This document shows, piece after piece, positions 24,655-34,283 of a stretch of DNA of 51,778 bases (its first letter is position 1; each line of letters begins with the position of its first letter). The stretch spans positions 1 to 51,778 of the forward strand of contig NZ_VEGP01000039.1 in NCBI RefSeq assembly GCF_007679495.1, read 5' to 3'. The DNA comes from Paenibacillus sp. 32O-W. GTDB lineage: Bacteria > Bacillota > Bacilli > Paenibacillales > NBRC-103111. The position numbers were made by a program, and so were the translations under genes. Under the pieces are notes generated by a model. It had not been told where the DNA came from. It saw only the letters and a program-made list of their open reading frames with translations, and did not search any database.

Positions 24655-25530
24655 CTAAATAGCCCGGGCTTTCTCCTGCGTAAGGGAAAGGTCTGATTCG
24701 GGCAGAGACAGCCGGTGAAGCGTAATTTCCGGCCGGCTCCCCACCCGGATATTAACTCCGGTCTGACCTAATCCTTCACTAATATAAAAGGGCTTGCCAT
24801 CGTAAACATGCAGACCTTTAATCATGTTCATCCGGACCAGCTCACCCATTTTGACCAGATGATAAGGCTTGGGCCAATGAATTTGCCCCCCGTGAAAATG
24901 TCCGGAAAGCAAATAATCGAAATGGAAATTTTTCATATGCAGAACGATATTCGGATCGTGGGTGAGAACGAGCCGATAGCCGCTGCTTATTCCTCTGTAG
25001 GATTCGGCTATTTGACTCCGCTTCGTGCTGAAGTCATCAATTCCGATAATATTCACCAATTCGCCGTTGATATCCAGGGTTTCGCTCTCGTTTTGCAGCG
25101 TTCTGCAGCCGTATTGCTCCAATGTTCTTTGCAACGCGTCGAAATGCTCCCCTTTAAGAACGTAATCGTGATTGCCGAATACAGCGTACATTCCATAAGG
25201 GGCCTTTAATTTATTTAAAATCTTGAGGTAGGGAATCAATCTGGGAATCGTTCGTTTCCGATCGAGAAAATCCCCGGTGAGGGCAATAAGATCGATAGGT
25301 TCATCTTTCAGCTTATCGTATAATTGTTCCGGGGAAATGGAGATATTCTCCAGATGCATGTCGGATATATGCAGCACATGGATATCCAGACCGTTCCCGC
25401 TCCGATTATTGTTCAATGTCTTGTTCAGGTCAACCCGGTTGACGGCTACCTGCCGCGTGTTTACATTAGCTTTGTACAGAAGCCAACCCAGGGCGAGCAC
25501 AACCCCTCCTATAATTAAGAATTGTCCCAT
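24655..25530 (-). CDS. ykoQ: Membrane-anchored metallophosphoesterase (YkoQ-like)
   Basis: A calcineurin-like phosphoesterase of 291 aa with an N-terminal membrane anchor (FLIIGGVVLALGWLLY). The metal-binding motifs appear in order: ISDMHLE (D-x-H), TGDFLD (GD), FGNHDY (GNHD), THDPN (H) and SGHFHGGQ (GHxH), so the active site is complete. Some relatives act as UDP-2,3-diacylglucosamine or other lipid-type pyrophosphatases; the substrate here is unknown. AAAGGGG precedes the start. It runs in the same direction as the two hydrolase genes upstream of it and probably shares their transcript. Confidence 0.85.
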   Translation of the reverse strand: MGQFLIIGGVVLALGWLLYKANVNTRQVAVNRVDLNKTLNNNRSGNGLDIHVLHISDMHLENISISPEQLYDKLKDEPIDLIALTGDFLDRKRTIPRLIPYLKILNKLKAPYGMYAVFGNHDYVLKGEHFDALQRTLEQYGCRTLQNESETLDINGELVNIIGIDDFSTKRSQIAESYRGISSGYRLVLTHDPNIVLHMKNFHFDYLLSGHFHGGQIHWPKPYHLVKMGELVRMNMIKGLHVYDGKPFYISEGLGQTGVNIRVGSRPEITLHRLSLPESDLSLTQEKARAI

Positions 25531-25592
25531 TATACTAACCCCTTTCTATATATCAAGTATAGAATGGGAAGAAGGAGATGGACAGCGGTAAT

Positions 25593-27068
25593 TCATGGTG
25601 CCGCAACTTTGTGCACGAACAGCTCCATTACAAAATGCTTCAGATCCACCAGCCGTGGAGGCTCCTTGACCGGATGCTGCGTACCCGCCACGATCAGGGG
25701 GATGAATGAATCATATTTATGCAGAGAGCCGTGGCTTCCTCCGTTTAAATGAGTAGGATGATGGCGGCTCTTAAATTCATACCGCGGCCGTGCCGTAATG
25801 ACGATCATCGGGATGTCTTGGGAATATAAGGCTCCGTATAGTCTGGAGAGCACATCCGGATAATCCCCATAATGGATCCGGCTGCCCTCCGTACGTAAAT
25901 CCAGCACCTCCCATTCGCCAATAATGTCCCAGGCCGATTGATACATGTCCATGTAAGGCCCGCTTCTGGCGAAATAAACCTCTCTTCCGGACCCTCCTTC
26001 CTTGACCCGGACTCCATCGGCTTCTTTCCAGGCAATAAGATCGATACGGGCCTCCCCGACCAGCTTCTCTATCACTTCGGGTTCGATGGCTGGTTTTAAA
26101 GGATAAATATAGGCCATTCGTTCATTATTGCAGACAATTAACTCATGGCCGGCCACATGTTCCCCCAGTTGAAGAACACGAAAGGAATGAAGCAGCCGAT
26201 CCAGATCGATGTTGAACTGCTTGCCGCGGCCGATGCGCGTCTGTCCGTGATCACTGATGATAATAATAATATTCTGCTCCAATGCCCGATCCCAGGGGCC
26301 GAAAGTATCCAGAAGACTTTGGATATGCTTATCCACCTGAATCAACGAGCTTTCGGCATGGGCAGGATTGGATTTATGGACCCTATGATCGTTATCCGGG
26401 AGATAGGCAAGCGTAAAATCCGGCTGCTCCCCCGATTGGATCAAATGCTTAAGAACGCTTACCGCATACGAATCGTTGATTCCGTATAATTGTCCGCCTC
26501 TTCTCAAACGGGCCGGAATATGCCGTTCGATCTTCGTATCGGCCATGGCGCCGAGAGTGAGGATATCGGGTCCGGATATGTCCTGGCGGAAGCGGAATCC
26601 GGTAGCGAGATGAACCAGAAACGGAAGCCGGATCTTGTGCTTCCGGCTTCCCCGGTGAACCATGGCGTTAATGGAGGCGGAAGATACGCCCAATTTATCC
26701 AGTTCTTCGAACAAAGTGGTGGTTTGCTTGCTCAGATGCTTCTCGTTCAAGCTGTACAGAACATTCTGTGCACAGCGGGTAATTCCCAGCTTGCGGACAC
26801 ACTTCCAACCGTTGATGTAATTGACGATCGCTTCTTCCTCCGGGCTGTACCAGATCAGTCCGGGTACCCGGTGAACATCGGGGTAGACTCCGGTAAGCAG
26901 GGAACTGTCGACCGATGCGGTCATGGTCGGGAAGACCGTTACGCAATTCGGCCAGTACCTTCCCCTAGATATTAGAAACTGAAGTGCCGGCGCGGTTCTA
27001 TGCCGGATACAATCCTCCAATGTATCCGGCATCAGAGAATCCACTAACAGGACGATCACTTTTTTCAA
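25593..27068 (-). CDS. Alkaline-phosphatase-superfamily phosphodiesterase (nucleotide pyrophosphatase-like)
   Basis: A 491-aa enzyme of the type I phosphodiesterase/nucleotide pyrophosphatase family. The first metal aspartate is in VIVLLVDSLMPD, the nucleophile threonine lies in FPTMTASVDSSLLTG, and later ligands occur in LPDNDHRVH and ISDHGQTRIG, with a final histidine in GGSHGSLHKYDSF. It has no signal peptide. It starts with TTG at 27068 behind AAGGGTGGGGGTG. Substrate unknown; the company of other phosphoester and lipid enzymes suggests phospholipid or phosphodiester turnover. Confidence 0.85.
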   Translation of the reverse strand: MKKVIVLLVDSLMPDTLEDCIRHRTAPALQFLISRGRYWPNCVTVFPTMTASVDSSLLTGVYPDVHRVPGLIWYSPEEEAIVNYINGWKCVRKLGITRCAQNVLYSLNEKHLSKQTTTLFEELDKLGVSSASINAMVHRGSRKHKIRLPFLVHLATGFRFRQDISGPDILTLGAMADTKIERHIPARLRRGGQLYGINDSYAVSVLKHLIQSGEQPDFTLAYLPDNDHRVHKSNPAHAESSLIQVDKHIQSLLDTFGPWDRALEQNIIIIISDHGQTRIGRGKQFNIDLDRLLHSFRVLQLGEHVAGHELIVCNNERMAYIYPLKPAIEPEVIEKLVGEARIDLIAWKEADGVRVKEGGSGREVYFARSGPYMDMYQSAWDIIGEWEVLDLRTEGSRIHYGDYPDVLSRLYGALYSQDIPMIVITARPRYEFKSRHHPTHLNGGSHGSLHKYDSFIPLIVAGTQHPVKEPPRLVDLKHFVMELFVHKVAAP

Positions 27069-27165
27069 ACGGCACCCCCACCCTTCCTATTAATCTGCTT
27101 TTCTCCGTGTAATACAGAAAAATATTATGTTTGCTATCCCCGGAAATCGGATAATCCCCCTGCCT

Positions 27166-27945
27166 TCAGCTTCTATCCCCCTCCGAATGATTTGCCTCTT
27201 CGATGCTGTTCTGCACTTTCAAAACGGCCTTGACCGGCAGGTGGTCCGAAGCGACAGGCATCATGCGGATAACTTCGGCTGACACAATATGTAAATGATG
27301 GCTGACGAAGATGTAATCCAATTGAACCTTCGGCCTAACGGACGGATAGGTGGGACATGGGACGGCGGAAGCTTGATAACAAGCATCGGTCAGCCTCTTC
27401 GTCATTTTCCTCCATAGTCTGGAGTGCGGCTTGGCATTGAAATCCCCCAATAAAATCGCGGGGAGGTTCGCTTGTTTCATCCGCTGAAGAATCATATGGG
27501 CTTGTTTCCATTGGACAAAAGGAATAAGGCTTAGGTGAGTGACATACAAAGCGATCGGCTTCCCATTTATTAGAATGCTCGCTTCCAACAGAGCCCGGTC
27601 CTCCAATTTCAGGGCAGAGCTTGCAAAAATATAGTTTTTATGCCCAATAATCGGAAAACGGGACAGAAGCGCATTGCCATATTGACGGGAGTGAAGGAGA
27701 CTTGTTTTTCTAGCCGGCTTGCTGCTCATTGCATAGCCAAAAACCGAGTTCATTCCCAACCGTTCTGCCAGCCATCCCAACTGATCGACATAGCCGCTTC
27801 TCCGGGAAAAATGCTTGTCCACTTCATTCAGCGCAACCACATCCGCTTGGCAGTGTTCAATGATGCGGGCGATCCTTTCCAGATCCAGTTTTCGATCCGT
27901 TCCAATGCCATGATGAATATTAAAAGTCAGCACGGTAATTTCCAT
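27166..27945 (-). CDS. Endonuclease/exonuclease/phosphatase-family hydrolase
   Basis: A 259-aa EEP-fold protein without signal peptide. Motifs appear in order: TFNIHHG (N), VVALNEVD (E), the histidine segment VTHLSLI, LLGDFNAKP (D-x-N) and SDHLPV (D-H), so all catalytic positions are present. The family includes sphingomyelinase-like and inositol-phosphate phosphatases as well as nucleases. The start at 27945 is favoured by GGAG seven bases upstream rather than the ATG at 27969. It is first of three minus-strand hydrolase genes. Confidence 0.85.
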   Translation of the reverse strand: MEITVLTFNIHHGIGTDRKLDLERIARIIEHCQADVVALNEVDKHFSRRSGYVDQLGWLAERLGMNSVFGYAMSSKPARKTSLLHSRQYGNALLSRFPIIGHKNYIFASSALKLEDRALLEASILINGKPIALYVTHLSLIPFVQWKQAHMILQRMKQANLPAILLGDFNAKPHSRLWRKMTKRLTDACYQASAVPCPTYPSVRPKVQLDYIFVSHHLHIVSAEVIRMMPVASDHLPVKAVLKVQNSIEEANHSEGDRS

Positions 27946-28047
27946 TTTTTTACTCCGCATAATCTTCAATTTACTTCCTGTATTATTGCCAGTTATCCCG
28001 TATATATTAATGAAAATCAGGGTTAGTTCGACAACGGGGGCTGTCAG

Positions 28048-29163
28048 ATGGTTAAGAAAATTTTATTCCTTCCCTTTTTAAGCCTGTCGTCCGGTCATCA
28101 TCAAGCCGCCGATGCCATGATCGAGCATATTCGGCAAATCGACCCGTCGATCGTCTGCGAGAAGGTCGATATTCTAAGTTACAGCTACGGCAAAGTGGAG
28201 CAGTTGGTCTCCGCCATATACCTGAAATGGATTCATTCCGCTCCCTATATTTACAGTTGGATTTACCGCAAAACCTGTATGAAAGGCAACAGGATGCTTA
28301 GAAGATATTTTTTGTACGAACAATTATTTTTACATTTTATGCAGAGATTAATACAGGACAGTCGGCCCGATTTCATTGTTTGCACTCATTCGCTGCCTTC
28401 CTATCTTTTGGGACAGCTGAAGCGAAGAAATAGGCTGTCGATACCGATAGCCAATGTATACACGGATTACTTTATCAATAATATTTGGGGGAGGGAGGAA
28501 ATCGACTATCATTTCGCTCCGGACTTCCCGGCGAAGCAATGGCTGGAAGCCAGAGGAGTGCCAAGCGAACGAATTATCGTTACCGGCATTCCCGTTCACC
28601 CCCGGCTTATGACTCCCCGCAGCAAGCATCATTCCGGTTCTGGATTAACGATACTGGTTACCGGAGGCAATCTCGGAGCGGGGGCCGATGTCATCCGTTC
28701 CGTTCTCGCTTCGGCCGGAACATCGGACAAGGTGAACTATATCGTTCTTTGCGGCAAAAACCGGGAGCTGTATCAAGCCATCCGGGGCCTCAAGCGGCCT
28801 CAAATCGTGGCGATGCCCTATATCGAATCCCGCGAAGAAATGAATTCTCTATATGACCAAATCGATGCGGTCTGTACGAAGCCGGGAGGGGTAACGGTCA
28901 GCGAATGCCTGGTCAAACAAATACCGATATTTGTTTATCATACCCTGCCGGGGCAGGAAGAAATCAATTTGCAGCATCTGCTCGGGCAGCAGCTGGTTAT
29001 ACCTTTGGCCGACTGGGAACGCGAGGGGATTGAACATCAAATGATCACTTTATGGAATAATAAACAGGGTCTGATTCAGCTTCAAAAGAGGATGGAGGAG
29101 TACCGCTGTCAGATGACCGATTTAACGCAGGCATTTCACCAAATATTCTCTTCCCTGAAATAA
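28048..29163 (+). CDS. ykoN: UgtP/MGDG-synthase-family glycosyltransferase (YkoN-like)
   Basis: A GT28-type glycosyltransferase (371 aa), probably adding a sugar from a UDP-sugar to a lipid such as diacylglycerol at the membrane face. The N-terminal MGDG-synthase signature is clear (LSSGHHQAADAMIEHIRQ), and the C-terminal donor-binding half contains VTGGNLGAG and CTKPGGVTVSECL. It is transcribed divergently from the three hydrolases. Bacillus YkoN sits near YkoP and YkoQ, so the association is conserved. The lipid acceptor is an inference from the family. Confidence 0.85.
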   Translation: MVKKILFLPFLSLSSGHHQAADAMIEHIRQIDPSIVCEKVDILSYSYGKVEQLVSAIYLKWIHSAPYIYSWIYRKTCMKGNRMLRRYFLYEQLFLHFMQRLIQDSRPDFIVCTHSLPSYLLGQLKRRNRLSIPIANVYTDYFINNIWGREEIDYHFAPDFPAKQWLEARGVPSERIIVTGIPVHPRLMTPRSKHHSGSGLTILVTGGNLGAGADVIRSVLASAGTSDKVNYIVLCGKNRELYQAIRGLKRPQIVAMPYIESREEMNSLYDQIDAVCTKPGGVTVSECLVKQIPIFVYHTLPGQEEINLQHLLGQQLVIPLADWEREGIEHQMITLWNNKQGLIQLQKRMEEYRCQMTDLTQAFHQIFSSLK

Positions 29164-29167
29164 AAGA

Positions 29168-29201
29168 AAACCCCGTCTCATTATTATTGACGGGGTTTCT
29201 C
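29168..29201 (+). terminator. Factor-independent terminator
   Basis: AAACCCCGTC (29168-29177) pairs with GACGGGGTTT (29189-29198) across an AT-rich loop, directly after the glycosyltransferase stop. Confidence 0.85.
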
Positions 29202-29329
29202 GTATTCTTTATTCCGAATATAGTCTAGTTCCGCGAAAAAATTAGTATTTTGTCCAAGCAAAACAATACCGGCTAGCATTTTCTATAGTATAGTGATTGT
29301 AAGATTTGATAGCAGATAGACTCTTGAAT

Positions 29330-30130
29330 CTATGCTATTTTCTCGATAACGATAGACGCGCTTACGGTGGCCGTTCCTCCACCTATAGCACCCTGTAAAG
29401 TCTGGACTCCCATATTGTCGATCCGGTTCAAGGTCAATACGCCGCCGGCTGTCAATTGTGCAACGACCTGCCCTTGGTACGGCTGATTTCCGGAGCCTGC
29501 ACCGTAGTTGCTGCAAGGGACTAGAGCGGCAGGTGTCGGGCCGGCCGCGTCCGGATCGAAGAACAAGCCGAATGCGGAGTTACCGGCGGTCGGGAAGACT
29601 TCCCAGCTGATGTTGTATAGACCCGTTTCATTGATGTTAATAGTGGAGGGAGCAGCGAACGTAATTGCCGGGCCATTGATAACGGAGTTATTGAACGTTA
29701 CGGCTCCGCCTTGAGTTGTGGGGGCCGGCGCAGGTGCCACGGTTTGGGACACCGTGCTGCACAGGAAAGCGGAAGAAGCGATCCCTCCCGCAGGTCCCTG
29801 GGGTCCTTGCGGCCCCTGAGGCCCCGGTACTCCTTGGGGTCCCGGAATTCCTTGCGGTCCTTGCGGCCCCCGCGGCCCCGGTACCCCGCGTTTAATTACC
29901 TTCTTGACGATGACGACTTTTTTACGCTTCTTCGGAGGGCAAAGATCTATTTTCTTCTCTTTCTTCAGATGGCAGAGATCGATTCTCTTCTTCGGATGAC
30001 AAAGATCGATTCGCTTTTCTTTTTTCGAGTGGCAAATCACGGCCTTCTTTTTGCTTGAGCAATGAACGGTTTTCTTCGGTCGGCAGAGACTGCTTCTGCC
30101 GCATATTTTTTTTGGCTTACGAATAAGCAA
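29330..30130 (-). CDS. Collagen-like protein with Lys/Cys-rich N-terminus and BclA-like C-domain
   Basis: A 266-aa protein of spore-surface type. Residues about 1-75 are unusual: repeated Lys-rich units around IDLC ([20 protein letters not shown]), giving seven or so cysteines. Then comes a short collagen stretch of about ten Gly-X-Y triplets ([19 protein letters not shown] and on), and a C-terminal C1q/TNF-like domain as in exosporium protein BclA. The start is TTG at 30130, six bases after GGGAGGTG; a GTG at 30139 lies inside that site and is unlikely. The repeats suggest a trimeric, crosslinked coat or exosporium filament (inference). Confidence 0.8.
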   Translation of the reverse strand: MLIRKPKKICGRSSLCRPKKTVHCSSKKKAVICHSKKEKRIDLCHPKKRIDLCHLKKEKKIDLCPPKKRKKVVIVKKVIKRGVPGPRGPQGPQGIPGPQGVPGPQGPQGPQGPAGGIASSAFLCSTVSQTVAPAPAPTTQGGAVTFNNSVINGPAITFAAPSTININETGLYNISWEVFPTAGNSAFGLFFDPDAAGPTPAALVPCSNYGAGSGNQPYQGQVVAQLTAGGVLTLNRIDNMGVQTLQGAIGGGTATVSASIVIEKIA

Positions 30131-30419
30131 TATAAACACCTCCCTAAAGTTATGATTTATCGTATGGTGTGACTCTATCTTATGGTTGGACTTCTATCCC
30201 CCGAAGTAGTAGACTGGAATCTATTTTCTCCGAAAGATAGGTAATAATACTAAGAGAATTGTCCCGCCCGAGCGCTGCAACCACGCACCCGAACCGAACG
30301 AATCTCCTGCAGCCCTTTTTTTGATAAAAATTGGAGAACAAGCCTCCTCCCATAATTGATTGGAGGAGGTGAAATAATGATATAATATATGGACATTATC
30401 GAAAAAGCAGGTGGCAGTG
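30131..30419. other. Divergent intergenic region with a hairpin and possible promoter
   Basis: CCTCCTCC (30343-30350) pairs with GGAGGAGG (30362-30369). A possible promoter for the rightward gene is TTGATT (30356-30361) with TATAAT (30381-30386), spacer 19. No gene was seen. Confidence 0.4.
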
Positions 30420-30899
30420 ATGTTTCAGCTTCAGGAATATAAAGGAAGCAAGGAGGAGCAGTTTGCACTGGCAACGGCTCAGCTTATTGCGCTTGTAGAA
30501 GGCGAGAGCAGCCGGATCGCCAATCTGGCGAACGCTTCGGCTTTGCTCGGGCAGTTTCTTAAGGATATCAACTGGGTGGGATTTTACCTTATGGAGGGAG
30601 ATCAACTGGTGCTGGGCCCTTTTCAGGGTCTGCCTGCTTGTGTGCGAATCCCTCTCGGGCGCGGGGTCTGTGGAACGGCCGCTCTTCAGAGACGGACGGT
30701 TCGTGTGGATGATGTCGAACAATTCCCTGGACACATCGCCTGCGACGCCGCTTCCCGCTCGGAAATCGTCATTCCTATGATCAAGGATGGGGAATTGCTC
30801 GGGGTGCTGGATATTGACAGCCCGCTTAAGAACCGTTTCGACGAAGAGGACGAGCGGCTTCTGGAGCAGTTTACGGCTGAGCTCGTTAAGCGGTTATGA
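30420..30899 (+). CDS. msrC: Free methionine-(R)-sulfoxide reductase, GAF domain (YtsP)
   Basis: Reduces free methionine-R-sulfoxide in the cytoplasm. The 159-aa protein is a single GAF domain, and its three cysteines C74, C84 and C108 have exactly the spacing of the E. coli enzyme's C84, C94 and C118 (LPACVRIP, GVCGTAA, HIACDAASRSE). The ATG at 30420 follows AGCAGGTGG at proper spacing; an in-frame GTG at 30411 lies within that site. Confidence 0.9.
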   Translation: MFQLQEYKGSKEEQFALATAQLIALVEGESSRIANLANASALLGQFLKDINWVGFYLMEGDQLVLGPFQGLPACVRIPLGRGVCGTAALQRRTVRVDDVEQFPGHIACDAASRSEIVIPMIKDGELLGVLDIDSPLKNRFDEEDERLLEQFTAELVKRL

Positions 30900-31023
30900 A
30901 GCCCGGTTCCTTATTATAGAACATAGAGGCCGGGATGGCGGCTGTCATGCTGAAGAGCCGAGCGCTCAAGCCAGATTTATCCCGACAAAGTAAAAGAAGA
31001 GATAGATAAAATAGATGAAAAAG

Positions 31024-31058
31024 GCAGGCTATCGCTTAGCGGGAGCCTGCTTTTCTTT
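31024..31058. terminator. Bidirectional terminator
   Basis: GCAGGCT (31024-31030) pairs with AGCCTGC (31044-31050), with a T-run to the right and an A-run to the left. It can serve both the reductase gene and the convergent transporter gene. Confidence 0.85.
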
Positions 31059-31088
31059 TTTATCCTTATTGAACCGCGGGCAGCAAAG

Positions 31089-32441
31089 TTAAAATAACCA
31101 GATCACCCAGTAAGCAAGAAGGACCAGGGTGAACAGGACGGTGAACGGGATAACCGCATAAGTCACCTTCAAGTACTGCCCCCACGTTATTTTCACTTTT
31201 CCTTTCCTCAAAATATGCATCCACATGAGTGTAGCCAGCGTCCCGATTGGCAGAAGCAGCGAACCCATATCGCTGCCTATGACACTGGCCAAATACGAGA
31301 TTTTCAGAGTAATAGGATCAAGATCCATATTGGTCAGCGCCAGAGTTCCTACCATTAGGGCAGGGTGGTTGTTGAACAGATTGGACAGAACGGATAACAA
31401 GCCTCCCATCAGAATGCTTGCGTGAAGCAGGCTGCCGGAAACAAGCGGCTGCAGAATCCGGATCAGCATATCGGTCAATCCGATATTATGCAGTCCATAA
31501 ATAATGACATACATCCCGAATGCGAAGATCAAAATGTACCAGGGCGTCTTCTTGATCATGTCGACGGGCGCCACTTTAAGAAAGTACCAGCGCCAGCCCA
31601 GCAATAGAATCGAACCGATGACCGCCGTTAACGATACCGGAAAGTGGAAGTAGGAGGCGACAAAGAGGCCGATTCTTACCAGAAAGACGAAGATTAGAAT
31701 GTTACGCATGAACAGGGTGCGTTTTTCCTTCGGAATAAGGAGTTTATCGTCTTTGAGCGGGTGCATACCGGGGGAACCGGCATAACTCCAGTATCCGGGA
31801 GCCGGCCTCGGCAGCCTGCGCGGAAGAACCCGATAGAAGCTGAGAAAAAGCAGGGTCGTCAGCAGGAGAAGTCCGAGCGTAGCCGGAATGAACATCATGG
31901 CGGTATGCATGTAGAGGTCCATGTCAACGATTTTCAGGGCAATCAGATTGACGATGTTGCTGACTCCTATAGGTGCGCTGGAGGCTGTTGCAATTAATGC
32001 TCCGGAGATGAGATAAGGAATTTTCTGGTGGTTTTTCAGACCCAGGTTATGGAGCAGCATTAACAGAATGGGAGTCGTAATCAAAATGCTCCCGTCGTTG
32101 TTGACGAACAAGGTCATCAAGAAGCATAGCAGATTGGTATACCAAAAAAGCCGGATGCCTGATCCTTTGGCTTTGATAGCCAAGTTTTCGGCCGCCCAAT
32201 GGAAAAATCCGAAGCTTTCCAGCACGATGGCCATCACGATGGTGGCCATGATGGTGATGGCGGCTCCCCCTATAGTTTCGGTAATGGTCCCCAGATCCGA
32301 TAGAGAGACGCTTCCGCTGAGGAAGACAAGAACCGCACCGATCATCGCGGGAATGGCTTCGTTCACTTGAGGGCGCCAGAAGATAAAGGCGATCGTTAGC
32401 AAAAAAGATATGATCGTAAGGGGCACCGTTAAATCGTTCAT
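31089..32441 (-). CDS. ArsB/NhaD-type anion transporter (YbiR-like)
   Basis: A 450-aa membrane protein with about eleven hydrophobic segments, matching the ArsB/NhaD/CitM ion transporter superfamily. Two half-repeats are visible, each with an Asn-rich hairpin (FVNNDGSILITTPI and NLFNNHPALMVGTL). The start at 32441 is chosen because GAGGTT precedes it; an ATG at 32456 would overlap that site. No arsR or arsC lies beside it, so arsenite transport should not be assumed; organic anions or sodium are as likely. Confidence 0.8.
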   Translation of the reverse strand: MNDLTVPLTIISFLLTIAFIFWRPQVNEAIPAMIGAVLVFLSGSVSLSDLGTITETIGGAAITIMATIVMAIVLESFGFFHWAAENLAIKAKGSGIRLFWYTNLLCFLMTLFVNNDGSILITTPILLMLLHNLGLKNHQKIPYLISGALIATASSAPIGVSNIVNLIALKIVDMDLYMHTAMMFIPATLGLLLLTTLLFLSFYRVLPRRLPRPAPGYWSYAGSPGMHPLKDDKLLIPKEKRTLFMRNILIFVFLVRIGLFVASYFHFPVSLTAVIGSILLLGWRWYFLKVAPVDMIKKTPWYILIFAFGMYVIIYGLHNIGLTDMLIRILQPLVSGSLLHASILMGGLLSVLSNLFNNHPALMVGTLALTNMDLDPITLKISYLASVIGSDMGSLLLPIGTLATLMWMHILRKGKVKITWGQYLKVTYAVIPFTVLFTLVLLAYWVIWLF

Positions 32442-32787
32442 TAGGTTTAACCTCATTTCTGCCGATAGTTTAAGAGGTTCCGCTAATCATCTAGTATTTC
32501 ATCTCCCTCCTTTATACTTGTCTGTAATAAGTATTTGCTGTATGTATACGTATCTGGCACGACCTTCGCACTAAGCGCATTTCTCAATTTCTATTATTTT
32601 CAACTACTAGCGTTCCCGGCCATCGGCCCTCCCCGGAAATCTATCATCTATCGGCATTTATTCCTAATCTCCTTCCATAAATTCTATGAAAATACCCGTC
32701 ACCGTAAGAAACGCAGATGAACCAGCCATAACTGCTGCTCGTCTATAATGAGAGACGTCTCCGGGCAACACCCGGGGTTATTACATC
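32442..32787. other. Divergent intergenic region
   Basis: No gene was seen. Near the right end CCGGGCAACACCCGG (32760-32775 area) could form a small hairpin just before the dispersed repeat copy B. Confidence 0.4.
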
Positions 32788-32825
32788 GCGCCTGTCCAAA
32801 GGACGGCGATAGCTGTTTATCCTTG
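32788..32825. repeat. Dispersed hairpin repeat, copy B
   Basis: Same core as copies A and C, CGCCTGTCCAAAGGACGGCG followed by ATAGCTGTTTATCCTTG. It ends 17 bases before the start of the acyltransferase gene, so here it would be part of that gene's 5' untranslated leader. Confidence 0.85.
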
Positions 32826-32842
32826 TTTAAGGGGTCTTTCCT

Positions 32843-34273
32843 ATGATTTTTTCATCCTACAGCTTCATATTTGTATTTCTCCCCGTGACTTTGCTCGTTT
32901 ACCGGCTGCTGCTCTTCTGGAAGAAGGATGCCTTGTCCAAATTATGGCTGGTGGCAGTCTCCCTCTACTTTTATGCCCAGGGAAGCCCCGAGTTCGTGCT
33001 GTCGTTTGCGGGGGTCATTCTCTTCAACTATGTTCTGGGCAGCAGAATTCGCAGGCTGCACGTATCGGACAATAAGCAGCACCGGTCCAAGCGAATTCTG
33101 CTCGCCATCGGGCTGGCTCAAAATCTGGCGTTGTTAGGCTACTATAAATACACCAATTTTTTTATCGAAAATGTTAACGCACTCACCGGCGAATCGCTCG
33201 CCTTGAAGTCCATAGTTCTGCCGCTCGGCATTTCCTTCTTCACTTTTCAACTGATTGCTTATCTGGCGGACTGCTATAGAGGCAAGGTGGAGGAGCATTC
33301 GGTCATCGATTATTTGGTATTTATTACTTTCTTCCCGCAATTGATCGTCGGGCCGATCGTTCATCACGGTGAAATTATTCCCCAACTGAATCAGCACAGG
33401 AGGCGGTTCTTTAACCAGGCTGAAGTTATGCTGGGCATGTTTCTGTTCTCTATCGGCTGCGCCAAGAAGCTGGTGCTGGCCGATCCGTTAACCGCCTATG
33501 CGGAAGACTTCCTGGCCGACCTGCCGGGAGCGGATGCGCCGACGGGATGGACGGCGGTTCTCAGCTACACTCTGTCGTATTATTTCGACTTATCGGGCTA
33601 TGCGGATATGGCAATCGGCCTGGGATGGTTATTCGGAATCCGGCTGCCGCACAACTTTGACTCGCCCTACAAAGCGAGAAATTTCCGGGAGTATTGGCAG
33701 AAATGGCATATGACGCTGTCCAGATTTCTTGGCGACTACATCTTCCGCAGCCTCTACCGGAAAGAGGCCGGAAGCGGAAGGTTCTATACGGCTGTGCTCG
33801 TGACTTTCCTTGTTTCGGGGATTTGGCATGGGGCGGGGTGGCATTTTGTCCTATGGGGGCTCATCAACGGCATTTTCGTTTGCGCCGCCCATTGTATGAC
33901 CCGAAATAAGCTGCGCCTTCCTTTTCTGCTGGCCTGGGGGCTGACCTTCGCCGGGGTTGTGGGAACGAGAATATTATTCGTCTCGACCGGGTTGACTCAG
34001 AGCATGGAAATCTTCCGCAAGCTGTTTTCCTTCCGGGACATTTTGGACGCTGCGGATGGGGGGATGCGGCTGGCTTCTTTTGCCGCCTTTAACTTGTATC
34101 CCATCCTTCTGCTGATCATAGCCATAGGCATCGCCTTGTTTGCCAAAAATACGAGAGAAATGACGGAAAACTTCGTTCCGAGCCGTAAGCATGCGGTCTG
34201 GGCGGCGGTTTTGTTTACGCTCGCTTTGTTCCATATGACAGAGGTATCCGATTTTCTATACTTCCAATTTTGA
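32843..34273 (+). CDS. MBOAT-family O-acyltransferase (AlgI/DltB-like)
   Basis: A 476-aa polytopic membrane protein of the membrane-bound O-acyltransferase family, which passes acetyl or other acyl groups across the membrane to a surface polymer. Family marks include SFFTFQLIAYLADCYRG, the conserved FPQLIVGPIVHH, the cytoplasmic helix region KARNFREYWQKWHMTLSRF and the catalytic histidine in SGIWHGAGWHF. AAGGGG precedes the ATG. The next gene, 10 bases downstream, encodes an SGNH-like partner, the usual arrangement in AlgI/AlgJ and DltB/DltD systems. The polymer modified is not known. Confidence 0.9.
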   Translation: MIFSSYSFIFVFLPVTLLVYRLLLFWKKDALSKLWLVAVSLYFYAQGSPEFVLSFAGVILFNYVLGSRIRRLHVSDNKQHRSKRILLAIGLAQNLALLGYYKYTNFFIENVNALTGESLALKSIVLPLGISFFTFQLIAYLADCYRGKVEEHSVIDYLVFITFFPQLIVGPIVHHGEIIPQLNQHRRRFFNQAEVMLGMFLFSIGCAKKLVLADPLTAYAEDFLADLPGADAPTGWTAVLSYTLSYYFDLSGYADMAIGLGWLFGIRLPHNFDSPYKARNFREYWQKWHMTLSRFLGDYIFRSLYRKEAGSGRFYTAVLVTFLVSGIWHGAGWHFVLWGLINGIFVCAAHCMTRNKLRLPFLLAWGLTFAGVVGTRILFVSTGLTQSMEIFRKLFSFRDILDAADGGMRLASFAAFNLYPILLLIIAIGIALFAKNTREMTENFVPSRKHAVWAAVLFTLALFHMTEVSDFLYFQF

Positions 34274-34283
34274 GGTGGGGATC

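Noticed and set aside
31089-32441. Arsenic-resistance operon
   Set aside because: The transporter belongs to a broad superfamily and no arsR, arsC or arsA lies beside it.
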